Part shown: piece by piece, positions 1 to 5,544 of the stretch | Layout: each line of letters opens with the position of its first letter | How positions within the stretch are numbered: position 1 is the stretch's first letter | Source: Treponema sp. UBA3819 | GTDB lineage: Bacteria > Spirochaetota > Spirochaetia > Treponematales > Treponemataceae | Assembly (NCBI GenBank): GCA_002369025.1 | Contig: DFDV01000034.1 | Coordinates: 1 to 5,762 of the forward strand | Direction: 5' to 3' | Length of the DNA: 5,762 nt | Translations under genes and position numbers: made by a program | The notes under the pieces: generated by a model | Told to the model about the DNA's origin: nothing | Databases searched by the model: none | Seen by the model: only the letters and a program-made list of their open reading frames with translations

Positions 1-2
1 AT

Positions 3-21
3 AGCCGTACACGCGGCTTTT
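3..21 (+). promoter_or_regulatory. Terminator-like hairpin just upstream of trpE (possible attenuator)
   Basis: AGCCGT (3-8) pairs with GCGGCT (13-18), with one G-T wobble, around the loop ACAC, and four T residues follow (18-21). It ends only four bases before the trpE ribosome binding site. A short GC stem plus U-run in this position resembles the terminator arm of trp attenuators. It could instead be a weak terminator of an upstream gene. The T-run is short, and the window starts too close to look for an antiterminator, leader peptide or T-box. Confidence 0.35.
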
Positions 22-34
22 GACAGGAGAGACT

Positions 35-1519
35 ATGGCAGCACGAAGCGATTCATTGTATTTTACGGTTCCCTGCGAGAGGTATACGCCATTTTCGCTT
101 GCACGGAAAATCGGAGCGAAGGTTATTCTGGAGAGCGCATCTTTTTCACAGGGCAAACAGCGCTATTCCATTTTGATGGCGGAAGAAGCCTTTCACATTC
201 TGCAGGATGACGACGGTATTGCATTTCTGATTGACGGACGCCGGGTTCCCTACACGATGAGCGGGAATCAGGAAGAACCATTTGCAAGAGGAAGCAAAAG
301 AAAGCATGAAGCGGATATTCTGGACGCCCTTCTCTACGTTGCGGGACAGAATGACCTGTCTACCGTAAAAACAGAAAGCGGTGACATTCTGCCCAATTCC
401 ATTCCCGTTCCCGCAAGCGGCATAGGCTATCTGAGCTACGAATTCTGTGCCCGCTGCGATACCATTACCCTTGCCCCGCAGACAGATGAACTCCATATTC
501 CGGAAAGCGAATTCATTGCAGGCCATCTTTACATTGTGTTTGACCACTTTACGGAAAAACTTCATGTTTTTGCCCTCAACTACAATGAGCATCAGATAGA
601 TCTTGTTCAGGCCCTCTCTTCCTTGCGGAAAAGACTTGATGACATGGATTTTTCATATCTGGCTCCACCTGAAGAAGCGGCACCGGTAAGAATCATTACC
701 GACCTTGAACAGAGCCAGCGGGAGTACAAGGAAAAAGTCCTTGCCCTTAAAAAGGAAATCATTGCGGGAAATCTGATTCAGGCAGTACCAAGCCGCCGCC
801 TGCAATTGGAGTGTTCAAATTCCGCACTGGAAATCTACCGCCGTCTGCGCTCAATCAATCCTTCACCCTATCTTGTTTACCTGGATTTTGGAGACCGGCA
901 ACTGGTTGGTTCTTCACCGGAAAGCCTTGTACGCGTAAGGAAAGGTATTGCCTCCATCAGACCAATTGCAGGTACCCGGCGGAGGGGAAAAAATGCTGCG
1001 GAAGACGAAATTCTGCGCACAGAACTTTTGAACGACGGAAAGGAAAAAGCCGAACACCTTATGCTGGTGGATTTAGCCCGTAACGATTTGGGCCGGGTCT
1101 GTCAGAGCGGTTCTGTAGAAGTCATGCGCTATATGGATGTGGAATTGTACAGCCATGTCATGCACATTGTAAGCGATGTTCAGGGCAAGGTGGAAAAAGG
1201 CATCAAGCAGATTCAGGTGCTGAGGTCAGCATTCCCGGCCGGCACAGTAAGCGGAGCCCCTAAAATCAGTGCAATAGAAATCTTGAGCCGGCTTGAAAAG
1301 ACAAAGAGGAGATTCTATGCGGGCGCAGTGGGTTACCTGCAGAGTAACGGCGACCTGGACTTCTGCATTGCAATCCGTACTGCCCTCAGACAGGGAAACA
1401 CCTGGACTCTGCAGGCTGGCGGCGGCATTGTATACGATTCAAATCCCGACCGCGAATGGGAAGAGACCTGCGAAAAACTGGGAGCCCTGAGAGCCGTGCT
1501 TGAAGGAAGTGTTAAATAA
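35..1519 (+). CDS. trpE: Anthranilate synthase component I (TrpE)
   Basis: TrpE converts chorismate to anthranilate, using ammonia released from glutamine by a TrpG partner; here that partner is the amidotransferase half of the downstream fusion. The protein is cytoplasmic, 494 residues, normal for the family. The ATG at 35 is chosen because AGGAG (25-29) lies five bases upstream; an in-frame TTG at 20 lacks such a site. The N-terminal domain carries ILES (residues 31-34), matching the LLES element of the tryptophan feedback site, so feedback inhibition is likely. The chorismate-binding domain shows PIAGT (310-314), LARNDLGR (347-354), SHVMH (373-377), PAGTVSGAPK (401-410), AGGGIVYDS (461-469) and DREWEET (472-478). 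These features favour TrpE over PabB or isochorismate synthase, and no key motif is missing. The gene is separated from trpGD by 616 bases, so it is probably transcribed and controlled separately. Confidence 0.97.
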   Translation: MAARSDSLYFTVPCERYTPFSLARKIGAKVILESASFSQGKQRYSILMAEEAFHILQDDDGIAFLIDGRRVPYTMSGNQEEPFARGSKRKHEADILDALLYVAGQNDLSTVKTESGDILPNSIPVPASGIGYLSYEFCARCDTITLAPQTDELHIPESEFIAGHLYIVFDHFTEKLHVFALNYNEHQIDLVQALSSLRKRLDDMDFSYLAPPEEAAPVRIITDLEQSQREYKEKVLALKKEIIAGNLIQAVPSRRLQLECSNSALEIYRRLRSINPSPYLVYLDFGDRQLVGSSPESLVRVRKGIASIRPIAGTRRRGKNAAEDEILRTELLNDGKEKAEHLMLVDLARNDLGRVCQSGSVEVMRYMDVELYSHVMHIVSDVQGKVEKGIKQIQVLRSAFPAGTVSGAPKISAIEILSRLEKTKRRFYAGAVGYLQSNGDLDFCIAIRTALRQGNTWTLQAGGGIVYDSNPDREWEETCEKLGALRAVLEGSVK

Positions 1520-1528
1520 ATCTGTTTT

Positions 1529-1568
1529 TCTGATATTTTTAACAATATTTTGTTATTTGACTATCAGA
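1529..1568. other. AT-rich imperfect dyad after trpE
   Basis: TCTGATA (1529-1535) is complementary to TATCAGA (1562-1568), and inside it TAACAA (1540-1545) is complementary to TTGTTA (1550-1555) around a TATT loop. It begins ten bases after the trpE stop, so it may take part in 3'-end formation or mRNA protection. The stem is AT-rich and no T-run follows it, so it is not a convincing terminator. Confidence 0.3.
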
Positions 1569-1596
1569 GTCTGCCATTAAAATAACCATAGAAAAA

Positions 1597-1677
1597 TGTG
1601 CCGTAAGCGGTGCAAACTCCAATTCGGGTTTTATCCAACGCGGAGTTTAATAGGAGCGGTTGTGCCGCCTCTTTATT
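1597..1677 (+). terminator. Structured region ending in a weak terminator-like hairpin
   Basis: Two stems are visible. AAACTCC (1614-1620) pairs exactly with GGAGTTT (1642-1648). Then GGAGCGG (1653-1659) pairs with CCGCCTCT (1665-1672), with one bulged C and a terminal G-T wobble, around the loop TTGTG; TTATT follows. The second stem may be the trpE terminator, 130-150 bases after the stop codon. The T-tract is poor and the stem bulged, so termination would be inefficient. TGTGCCG occurs at 1597 and 1661 and AGCGGT at 1606 and 1655, so alternative pairings are possible. Confidence 0.35.
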
Positions 1678-1705
1678 GTATGACTCATTATTGAAGTGAA
1701 AACTG

Positions 1706-1778
1706 AAAAAAAATATCAATTTTTTATCCAAAATGCCGTTTTTTTATCTGAAATCAGCATTTTTTTACGGAAATTTAC
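1706..1778. repeat. Phased A/T-tracts forming an imperfect tandem repeat
   Basis: An A8 run (1706-1713) is followed by T-tracts at 1720-1725, 1739-1745 and 1760-1766. The T-tracts end 20 and 21 bases apart, about two helical turns. Each is followed by a related segment of the form A-T/C-C/T/G-N-AAAT, giving three degenerate units of about 20 bases. Phased A-tracts are known to bend DNA, so this may be a curved segment. AAAAAAT (1708-1714) and ATTTTTT (1719-1725) also form an AT-only dyad. No gene is present here. Confidence 0.45.
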
Positions 1779-1782
1779 TTTT

Positions 1783-1917
1783 AAAATTCGACACAGATAC
1801 GAGGTGAGGAACCACAGATGAACGGGGATAAACGCGGATGAGGCACAGATAGTAAATAAACATATAAAAAGAAATCTGTGTCCTATCTGAGTGCATCTGC
1901 GCTTATCTGTGTCAAAA
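1783..1917. repeat. Palindromic 'cacagat' repeat element, copy 1
   Basis: The outer arms GACACAGATA (1790-1799) and TATCTGTGTC (1904-1913) are exact inverted repeats; inner arms CACAGAT (1844-1850) and ATCTGTG (1874-1880) flank an AT-rich loop. Each half is built of 10-11-base units: GAT at 1796, 1817, 1827, 1837 and 1848, and ATC at 1874, 1885, 1895 and 1905. It shares 16 identical bases at its left end and 17 in its middle with the second copy at 5545-5710, in the same orientation. No reading frame is apparent, so if mobile it would be non-autonomous (MITE-like). Similar degenerate repeats occur in intergenic DNA of various bacteria, but their origin is not something the sequence settles. 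Confidence 0.8.
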
Positions 1918-1940
1918 ATTAATTTTCAAGATTTTTCACC

Positions 1941-1958
1941 GTTTCTATTGACAGAAAG
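1941..1958. promoter_or_regulatory. Operator-like inverted repeat, copy 1 (distal)
   Basis: GTTTCT-ATTGAC-AGAAAG. Its first 17 bases are identical to the copy at 2070-2086 that overlaps the trpGD promoter. It contains TTGACA (1948-1953), but nothing resembling a -10 box lies 16-18 bases downstream. It may therefore be a distant auxiliary binding site rather than a promoter. Centre-to-centre distance to the promoter-overlapping copy is 129 bases. Confidence 0.45.
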
Positions 1959-2046
1959 CGGGTATGGCGAAAAACATCCTGTTTTTACCATACCCAACAG
2001 AAAGCATTCGCTTTCTGTCCGCTTTTCAGCGTACCTCCCTGTACGC
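1950..2046 (+). other. Cluster of strong hairpins upstream of the trpGD promoter
   Basis: Three stems lie in a row. GGGTATGG (1960-1967) pairs with CCATACCC (1988-1995), enclosing AAAAAC (1970-1975) paired with GTTTTT (1981-1986). ACAGAAAGC (1997-2005) pairs with GCTTTCTGT (2010-2018) around ATTC. GCGTAC (2029-2034) pairs with GTACGC (2041-2046) around CTCCCT and is followed by seven A residues, so it is not a terminator on the plus strand; on the minus strand no T-run follows it. In addition GACAGAAAGC (1950-1959) could pair over ten bases with GCTTTCTGTC (2010-2019), excluding the second hairpin. Function is unknown. The recognisable trpGD promoter lies downstream, so this region reaches RNA only in transcripts starting further upstream. 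Confidence 0.5.
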
Positions 2047-2069
2047 AAAAAAAGATGAAAAAAAACATT

Positions 2070-2087
2070 GTTTCTATTGACAGAAAC
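2070..2087. promoter_or_regulatory. Operator-like inverted repeat, copy 2, overlapping the trpGD -35 box
   Basis: GTTTCT-ATTGAC-AGAAAC has six-base arms that extend to eight (TTGTTTCT at 2068-2075, AGAAACAA at 2082-2089). The -35 hexamer TTGACA (2077-2082) lies inside it, so a protein bound here would block RNA polymerase. The regulator is unknown; the sequence does not resemble the enteric TrpR operator. Confidence 0.6.
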
Positions 2088-2105
2088 AAGCAGAAATAGT
2101 ATTAT
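2077..2105 (+). promoter_or_regulatory. Sigma70-type promoter of trpGD-trpCF
   Basis: A consensus TTGACA (2077-2082), a 17-base spacer and TATTAT (2100-2105, five of six matches) form a strong promoter. Transcription should start near 2112, inside the third inverted repeat, giving a leader of about 24 bases. Both flanking operator-like repeats overlap functional parts of the promoter, which suggests repression. Confidence 0.8.
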
Positions 2106-2123
2106 GTTTCTATCAAGAGAAAC
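2106..2123. promoter_or_regulatory. Operator-like inverted repeat, copy 3, at the predicted trpGD start site
   Basis: GTTTCT-ATCAAG-AGAAAC has the same arms and spacing as copy 2 but a different six-base centre, and its centre is 36 bases downstream of that of copy 2. Conservation of arms but not of the spacer is what a dimeric repressor site would show. It abuts the trpGD ribosome binding site AAGGAG (2124-2129). Confidence 0.6.
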
Positions 2124-2135
2124 AAGGAGAGGTGT

Positions 2136-3749
2136 ATGATTGTTGTTATTGATAATTATGATTCTTTTACATTTAATGTTGTGCAGTCGCTTGAACGGCT
2201 GAGTAAAGACCGGGTGGAAGTTTTGCGCTCAAGGGAATGTGAGATTTCTGATATTGAAGCGCTCAAGCCTGACTATCTTGTTATCAGCCCCGGCCCCGGC
2301 ACTCCTTCAGAAGCAGGCATATCAATAGAAGCAATTAAACATTTTGCAGGAAAAGTGCCGATTCTGGGAATCTGTCTGGGCCACCAGGCAATCGGCCAGG
2401 CTTTTGGTGCAAAAATCGTACAGGCAAAATACATTCGTCACGGCATTGTGGAAGAAATGGACTTTGACGGCCGGGGACTTTTCCGCATCATCGGAAAAAG
2501 TGCTTCCTTTACCCGCTACCATTCACTTGTCATAGATGAAAGCACTCTTTCCCCCGATTTTGAAGTCACCGCCCGCGCAAAAGACGGAGACATTATGGGC
2601 GTCCGCCACAAGACACTGATGATAGAAGGCGTACAGTTCCATCCGGAAAGCATTGCAAGTCAGGCTGGAGACGATTTGTTCCGTGCCTTTCTCAACTACC
2701 GCAGGGAAAATCTCCCCGTATCAGACTACCTCACCCAGCTGCTTTCTAAAAAGCCCCTCTCCCGTGAACAGGCGGCCCTCTTTATGGAAAACCTTACTGA
2801 CGGCATAATGGACGAAAAGGTTACTGCCTCCATTCTTACCGCCATGGCCCTGCGCCCCCAGCCCACTGCCGACGAAATGGCAGGCTGTGCAGAAGTTCTG
2901 CTCAAAAAGAAGACCCCATTCCCCCTGTCCTCAACCGGACTTGCAGAAATCGTCGGAACGGGAGGCGACTGCAAGGGAAGTTTCAACATCTCATCCCTCT
3001 CGGCAATCGTTGCCGCCAGCTGCGGACAGCCCATCGCAAAACACGGAAACAGGGCAGTTTCTTCCAAATCCGGTGCGGCAGACTTTTACGAGCATCTGGG
3101 AGTCAAAATCATGGCAACACCCGAAAAAACAGCAGAGTTGGTCAGCAAAACAGGCTTTGGTTTTCTGATGGCACCAGTCTACCATTCAGCCATGCGTTTT
3201 GCCGCCCCAATCAGAAAGGCCCTGGGCATCAAGACCATTTTCAATGTCTTAGGTCCCCTCTTAAATCCTGCAAATGCAGAATTTGAAGTTCTTGGCGTTT
3301 ACTCAAAAGACCTCATGGCAGACTACGCCCACGCGGCAAAAAAACTGGGTGCAAAAAGAGTCATGGTCATCGCAAGCCGCGACGGATTTGACGAAATCAG
3401 CCCCTGTCAGCCCACAGACGTCTACCAGATAAATGAAGACGGAAAGGAATATCAGTACACCATCGATCCTGAAAAATACGGAATCTCTGCCGCAAATGGT
3501 AATGCCGACGAAAGCGAACTTGCAGGCGGAAACGGTGCAGAAAATGCAGAACTCGCCCTTCAGATTCTCAACGGAAAAGGCCGCCCCACAATCAAGGCAG
3601 CGGTAGGCCTCAACGCAGGTGCAGTCCTCTACATTTCAGGCAAAGCCCGTACAATCAAAGACGGCTACGATATGGCAATTCAGGCAATTGAAAGCGGAAA
3701 AGCAAAAGAAAAACTGGAAGAAATCCGCGCCGTAAGCGAAGCAGCCTGA
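2136..3749 (+). CDS. trpGD: Fused anthranilate synthase glutaminase and anthranilate phosphoribosyltransferase (TrpGD)
   Basis: This 537-residue cytoplasmic protein joins two pathway enzymes, as in enteric bacteria. Residues 1 to about 192 are a class I glutamine amidotransferase that supplies ammonia to TrpE. It shows the oxyanion motif PGPGTP (52-57), nucleophile Cys80 in GICLGHQ, and His169 and Glu171 in QFHPES, so the triad is complete. Residues from about 196 to the end are anthranilate phosphoribosyltransferase, which joins anthranilate to PRPP. It shows GTGGD (274-278), KHGNRAVSSKSG (302-313), FNVLGPLLNP (369-378) and DGFDE (416-420). The ATG is preceded by AAGGAG (2124-2129) at six bases. 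The gene has its own promoter with overlapping inverted repeats, and trpCF follows 40 bases after its stop. The amidotransferase half could also serve PabB in folate synthesis, but fusion to TrpD favours tryptophan. Confidence 0.97.
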   Translation: MIVVIDNYDSFTFNVVQSLERLSKDRVEVLRSRECEISDIEALKPDYLVISPGPGTPSEAGISIEAIKHFAGKVPILGICLGHQAIGQAFGAKIVQAKYIRHGIVEEMDFDGRGLFRIIGKSASFTRYHSLVIDESTLSPDFEVTARAKDGDIMGVRHKTLMIEGVQFHPESIASQAGDDLFRAFLNYRRENLPVSDYLTQLLSKKPLSREQAALFMENLTDGIMDEKVTASILTAMALRPQPTADEMAGCAEVLLKKKTPFPLSSTGLAEIVGTGGDCKGSFNISSLSAIVAASCGQPIAKHGNRAVSSKSGAADFYEHLGVKIMATPEKTAELVSKTGFGFLMAPVYHSAMRFAAPIRKALGIKTIFNVLGPLLNPANAEFEVLGVYSKDLMADYAHAAKKLGAKRVMVIASRDGFDEISPCQPTDVYQINEDGKEYQYTIDPEKYGISAANGNADESELAGGNGAENAELALQILNGKGRPTIKAAVGLNAGAVLYISGKARTIKDGYDMAIQAIESGKAKEKLEEIRAVSEAA

Positions 3750-3789
3750 TTTACGGAGAATAACATAAGGCAGAGTGCAGGGAGAAAAG

Positions 3790-5364
3790 ATGACCGACAT
3801 TTTAACGCAAATTGTTTCACGCCGGCAAAGCGATATTGAAAAGTCTGGCTATACGATGGGAGAAGAAATTCCCAAAGAGCGCACCCGCGCCGCTCCCATC
3901 CCTTTTCCCTCTGGAGCAGAAAAAGGCGTAGTTCTGGAAATAAAGCGAGCCTCTCCAAGCAAAGGTGACATAGCCCCCGGTCTGGATGCCGGACAAACAG
4001 CCCTGCAATATGCTCAGGCTGGTACAAGCGCCATTTCTGTTCTGACTGAACGCCACTGGTTTAAGGGCAGCCTCGCGGATTTACAGGCCGCCGCCCTAGC
4101 CGCAGATAAGTACGCCCAAGAGAATAACAAACCCCGCGTCGCCATCCTGCGAAAGGATTTTCTCCTTTCCCCGGAAGATGTTGAAATCGCCTATCGGGCA
4201 GGTGCGGATGCAGTCCTCTTAATCGCCCGCATTCTTTCCGCACCCCTGCTCATTGAAATGGCAGAAAAATGCGCAAGTCTGGGCATGACTGCTTTTATAG
4301 AACTCCGGGAAGAATCAGATCTGGAAAAACTTACAAAAGTCGCAGAAGCAGTAGACCCCGTCTGCATTGTCTGCGGTGTAAATGCCCGGGACTTACAGAA
4401 TTTTTCCATTGACTTACTCACGCCGGCCTGTCTCCTTGCAGAAATTCAAGGCATCATCACTTCTCATGCAAAAAAAGCAATCACTTCCGGCGAAGTCAAA
4501 GTCATTTTTGAAAGCGGCATCCGTACCCCTCAGGCAGCCCGTTTTGCAGGAAGTCTGGGATTTTCCGCAATGCTACTGGGAGAAGCCGCCGCAAAAAATC
4601 CGGCAGAAGCAAAAGAACTCGTTCAGGCCTTCATGCAGGCCCCTTCTACCCCCCAGGCCCTTTTCTGGAAGACCATTGCCCGGAGACTTCGCAAACAGAA
4701 TACTCCATTTATAAAAATCTGCGGCATCACAAACTTAAAAGATGCTCAAAAAGCCTATGAACTCGGTGCTGATTTTTTAGGCTTTATCTTCTGGGAAAAA
4801 TCCCCGCGCCGCACCGATGAAAAGACTGTCAGCCTCATAAGTGCCACCCTTCGCGAAGAAGCAAAAAAACTGGGAAAAAGAGCCCCGCTTTTAGTCGGCG
4901 TAACCGTAGATCCAGAAAGTTGTGACGGAAAAACAGTTCAAAAACTGCTAGACGAAGGCATTCTCGACTGCATGCAGCTCCACGGATGCGCAGATTCATT
5001 TCTTACTGCCGGAGGAATGCAGACAGACCTTCCCCACTACGGAGCAGTAAACATCTCTTCCGAAGAAGATCTCGCCAAAATAGATTTTCTCCGCCAGCAG
5101 GGAGAGCCCCGCATACTCATAGACGCCCATTCTGCCATCAGCCCGGGTGGCACCGGAAAGCGCATAGCAGATACACTGGTAGAAAAAGTTTCCTGCAAAA
5201 CAAAACTCTGGCTGGCCGGTGGCATTACGCCTGAAAACATCGCCTCTGTCTGCAAAAAATTCCACCCGGAACTCATAGACATAGCAAGCGGCGTAGAATC
5301 TGCCCCCGGTATAAAAGACCATGCCAGACTGGAAGCACTTTTCAGCCAGATAGAAAAAAATTAA
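3790..5364 (+). CDS. trpCF: Fused indole-3-glycerol phosphate synthase and phosphoribosylanthranilate isomerase (TrpCF)
   Basis: This cytoplasmic bifunctional protein performs two successive steps: the TrpF half isomerises phosphoribosylanthranilate to CdRP, and the TrpC half closes the ring to indole-3-glycerol phosphate. With the ATG at 3790 it has 524 residues. That start has AGGGAG (3779-3784) five bases upstream; a GTG at 3775 with AAGG before it is a weaker alternative adding five residues. The TrpC barrel (to about 285) shows EIKRASPSKG (50-59), RKDF with Lys122, Glu171, GVNARDL (196-202), ESGI (241-244) and LLGEA (262-266). The TrpF barrel (from about 306) shows KICGIT with Cys311, SPRR (338-341), MQLHG (395-399), Asp445 in LIDAHS, AGGIT (476-480) and DIASGVES (497-504). 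Both active sites look intact. It is some 70 residues longer than the roughly 450-residue enteric fusion, partly through the linker between the barrels. It probably shares a transcript with trpGD. Confidence 0.96.
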   Translation: MTDILTQIVSRRQSDIEKSGYTMGEEIPKERTRAAPIPFPSGAEKGVVLEIKRASPSKGDIAPGLDAGQTALQYAQAGTSAISVLTERHWFKGSLADLQAAALAADKYAQENNKPRVAILRKDFLLSPEDVEIAYRAGADAVLLIARILSAPLLIEMAEKCASLGMTAFIELREESDLEKLTKVAEAVDPVCIVCGVNARDLQNFSIDLLTPACLLAEIQGIITSHAKKAITSGEVKVIFESGIRTPQAARFAGSLGFSAMLLGEAAAKNPAEAKELVQAFMQAPSTPQALFWKTIARRLRKQNTPFIKICGITNLKDAQKAYELGADFLGFIFWEKSPRRTDEKTVSLISATLREEAKKLGKRAPLLVGVTVDPESCDGKTVQKLLDEGILDCMQLHGCADSFLTAGGMQTDLPHYGAVNISSEEDLAKIDFLRQQGEPRILIDAHSAISPGGTGKRIADTLVEKVSCKTKLWLAGGITPENIASVCKKFHPELIDIASGVESAPGIKDHARLEALFSQIEKN

Positions 5365-5383
5365 AAAAATAAATAAAAAAAAC

Positions 5384-5412
5384 TTGACAAATCAGAAAAG
5401 CGGACCGATAAT
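5384..5412 (+). promoter_or_regulatory. Sigma70-type promoter just after trpCF
   Basis: Consensus TTGACA (5384-5389), a 17-base spacer and GATAAT (5407-5412, five of six matches), preceded by an A-rich stretch (5353-5382) like an UP element. Start is predicted near 5419-5420, exactly at the 5' edge of a hairpin. It lies 20 bases after the trpCF stop and has no protein gene downstream within the window. Confidence 0.75.
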
Positions 5413-5418
5413 AATTAT

Positions 5419-5530
5419 AGATGGGGGCAACCAAAAGGGTGATGCCCAATCTGAAGGGAAGTCATTAAGATTATGTTCCATTTTATCTAGATTTGTTTTG
5501 GGAACATAATTTAATGGCTTTTATTTTTTT
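5419..5530 (+). ncRNA. Candidate small RNA of about 110 nt, family not recognised
   Basis: A promoter, two hairpins and a strong terminator define a compact independent transcript. The 5' hairpin pairs AGAT (5419-5422) with ATCT (5449-5452), GGGCA (5425-5429) with TGCCC (5443-5447), and ACC (5430-5432) with GGT (5438-5440), around AAAAG. A purine-rich linker GAAGGGAA (5453-5460) overlaps the base of a 20-bp terminator stem. The terminator loop contains the self-complementary ATCTAGAT (5485-5492). I do not recognise SRP RNA, 6S RNA, tmRNA or a known riboswitch. It could be a trans-acting RNA, the attenuated leader of a gene beyond the window, or a promoter fortuitously placed before the trp operon terminator. 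The coincidence of predicted start and hairpin edge favours a real RNA gene. Confidence 0.6.
5459..5530 (+). terminator. Strong intrinsic terminator with a 20-bp stem
   Basis: Bases 5459-5479 pair with 5501-5520. There is one bulged G (5469) and one T-G wobble (5462-5517); the other pairs are Watson-Crick. TTATTTTTTT (5521-5530) follows directly. It would end the candidate small RNA and any read-through from trpCF. The 21-base loop is unusually large for a terminator. Confidence 0.85.
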
Positions 5531-5544
5531 AAATTTTCCTTTCA

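Noticed and set aside
20..34. TTG at 20 as the trpE start, adding five residues
   Set aside because: The ATG at 35 has AGGAG at an ideal five-base distance, while the TTG would place that ribosome binding site inside the coding region and has none of its own.
146..592. Minus-strand open frame of 148 codons inside trpE
   Set aside because: It lies wholly within a conserved gene, its translation has no recognisable domain, and no ribosome binding site or promoter supports it. Other frames overlapping the trp genes were dismissed for the same reasons.
1948..1976. A second promoter at TTGACA 1948-1953
   Set aside because: The positions 16-18 bases downstream read AAAAC or similar, not a -10 hexamer.
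2029..2053. Intrinsic terminator at GCGTAC/GTACGC
   Set aside because: The stem is followed by A residues on the plus strand, and on the minus strand the T-run would precede the stem instead of following it.
1941..2123. CRISPR array built on GTTTCTATTGACAGAAAC
   Set aside because: There are only three copies with very unequal spacing (129 and 36 bases), the centres differ, and two coincide with promoter elements.
1520..2135. Enteric-type TrpR operator, T-box or Trp-codon leader peptide controlling trpGD
   Set aside because: No matching operator sequence, T-box features or tandem TGG codons were found; the predicted leader is only about 24 bases.
3775..3789. GTG at 3775 as the trpCF start
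   Set aside because: AAGG precedes it at four bases, so it is possible, but the ATG at 3790 has a better AGGGAG site and the family sequence starts near that methionine.
5421..5468. Leaderless 15-codon peptide starting at ATG 5421 within the small RNA
   Set aside because: It starts at the predicted transcript end, coincides with the 5' hairpin, and has no further coding evidence.
5473..5490. Five-codon frame ATG-TTC-CAT-TTT-ATC-TAG in the terminator stem
   Set aside because: Too short, buried in a 20-bp stem, and the purine-rich GGGAAG is too far upstream for normal initiation.
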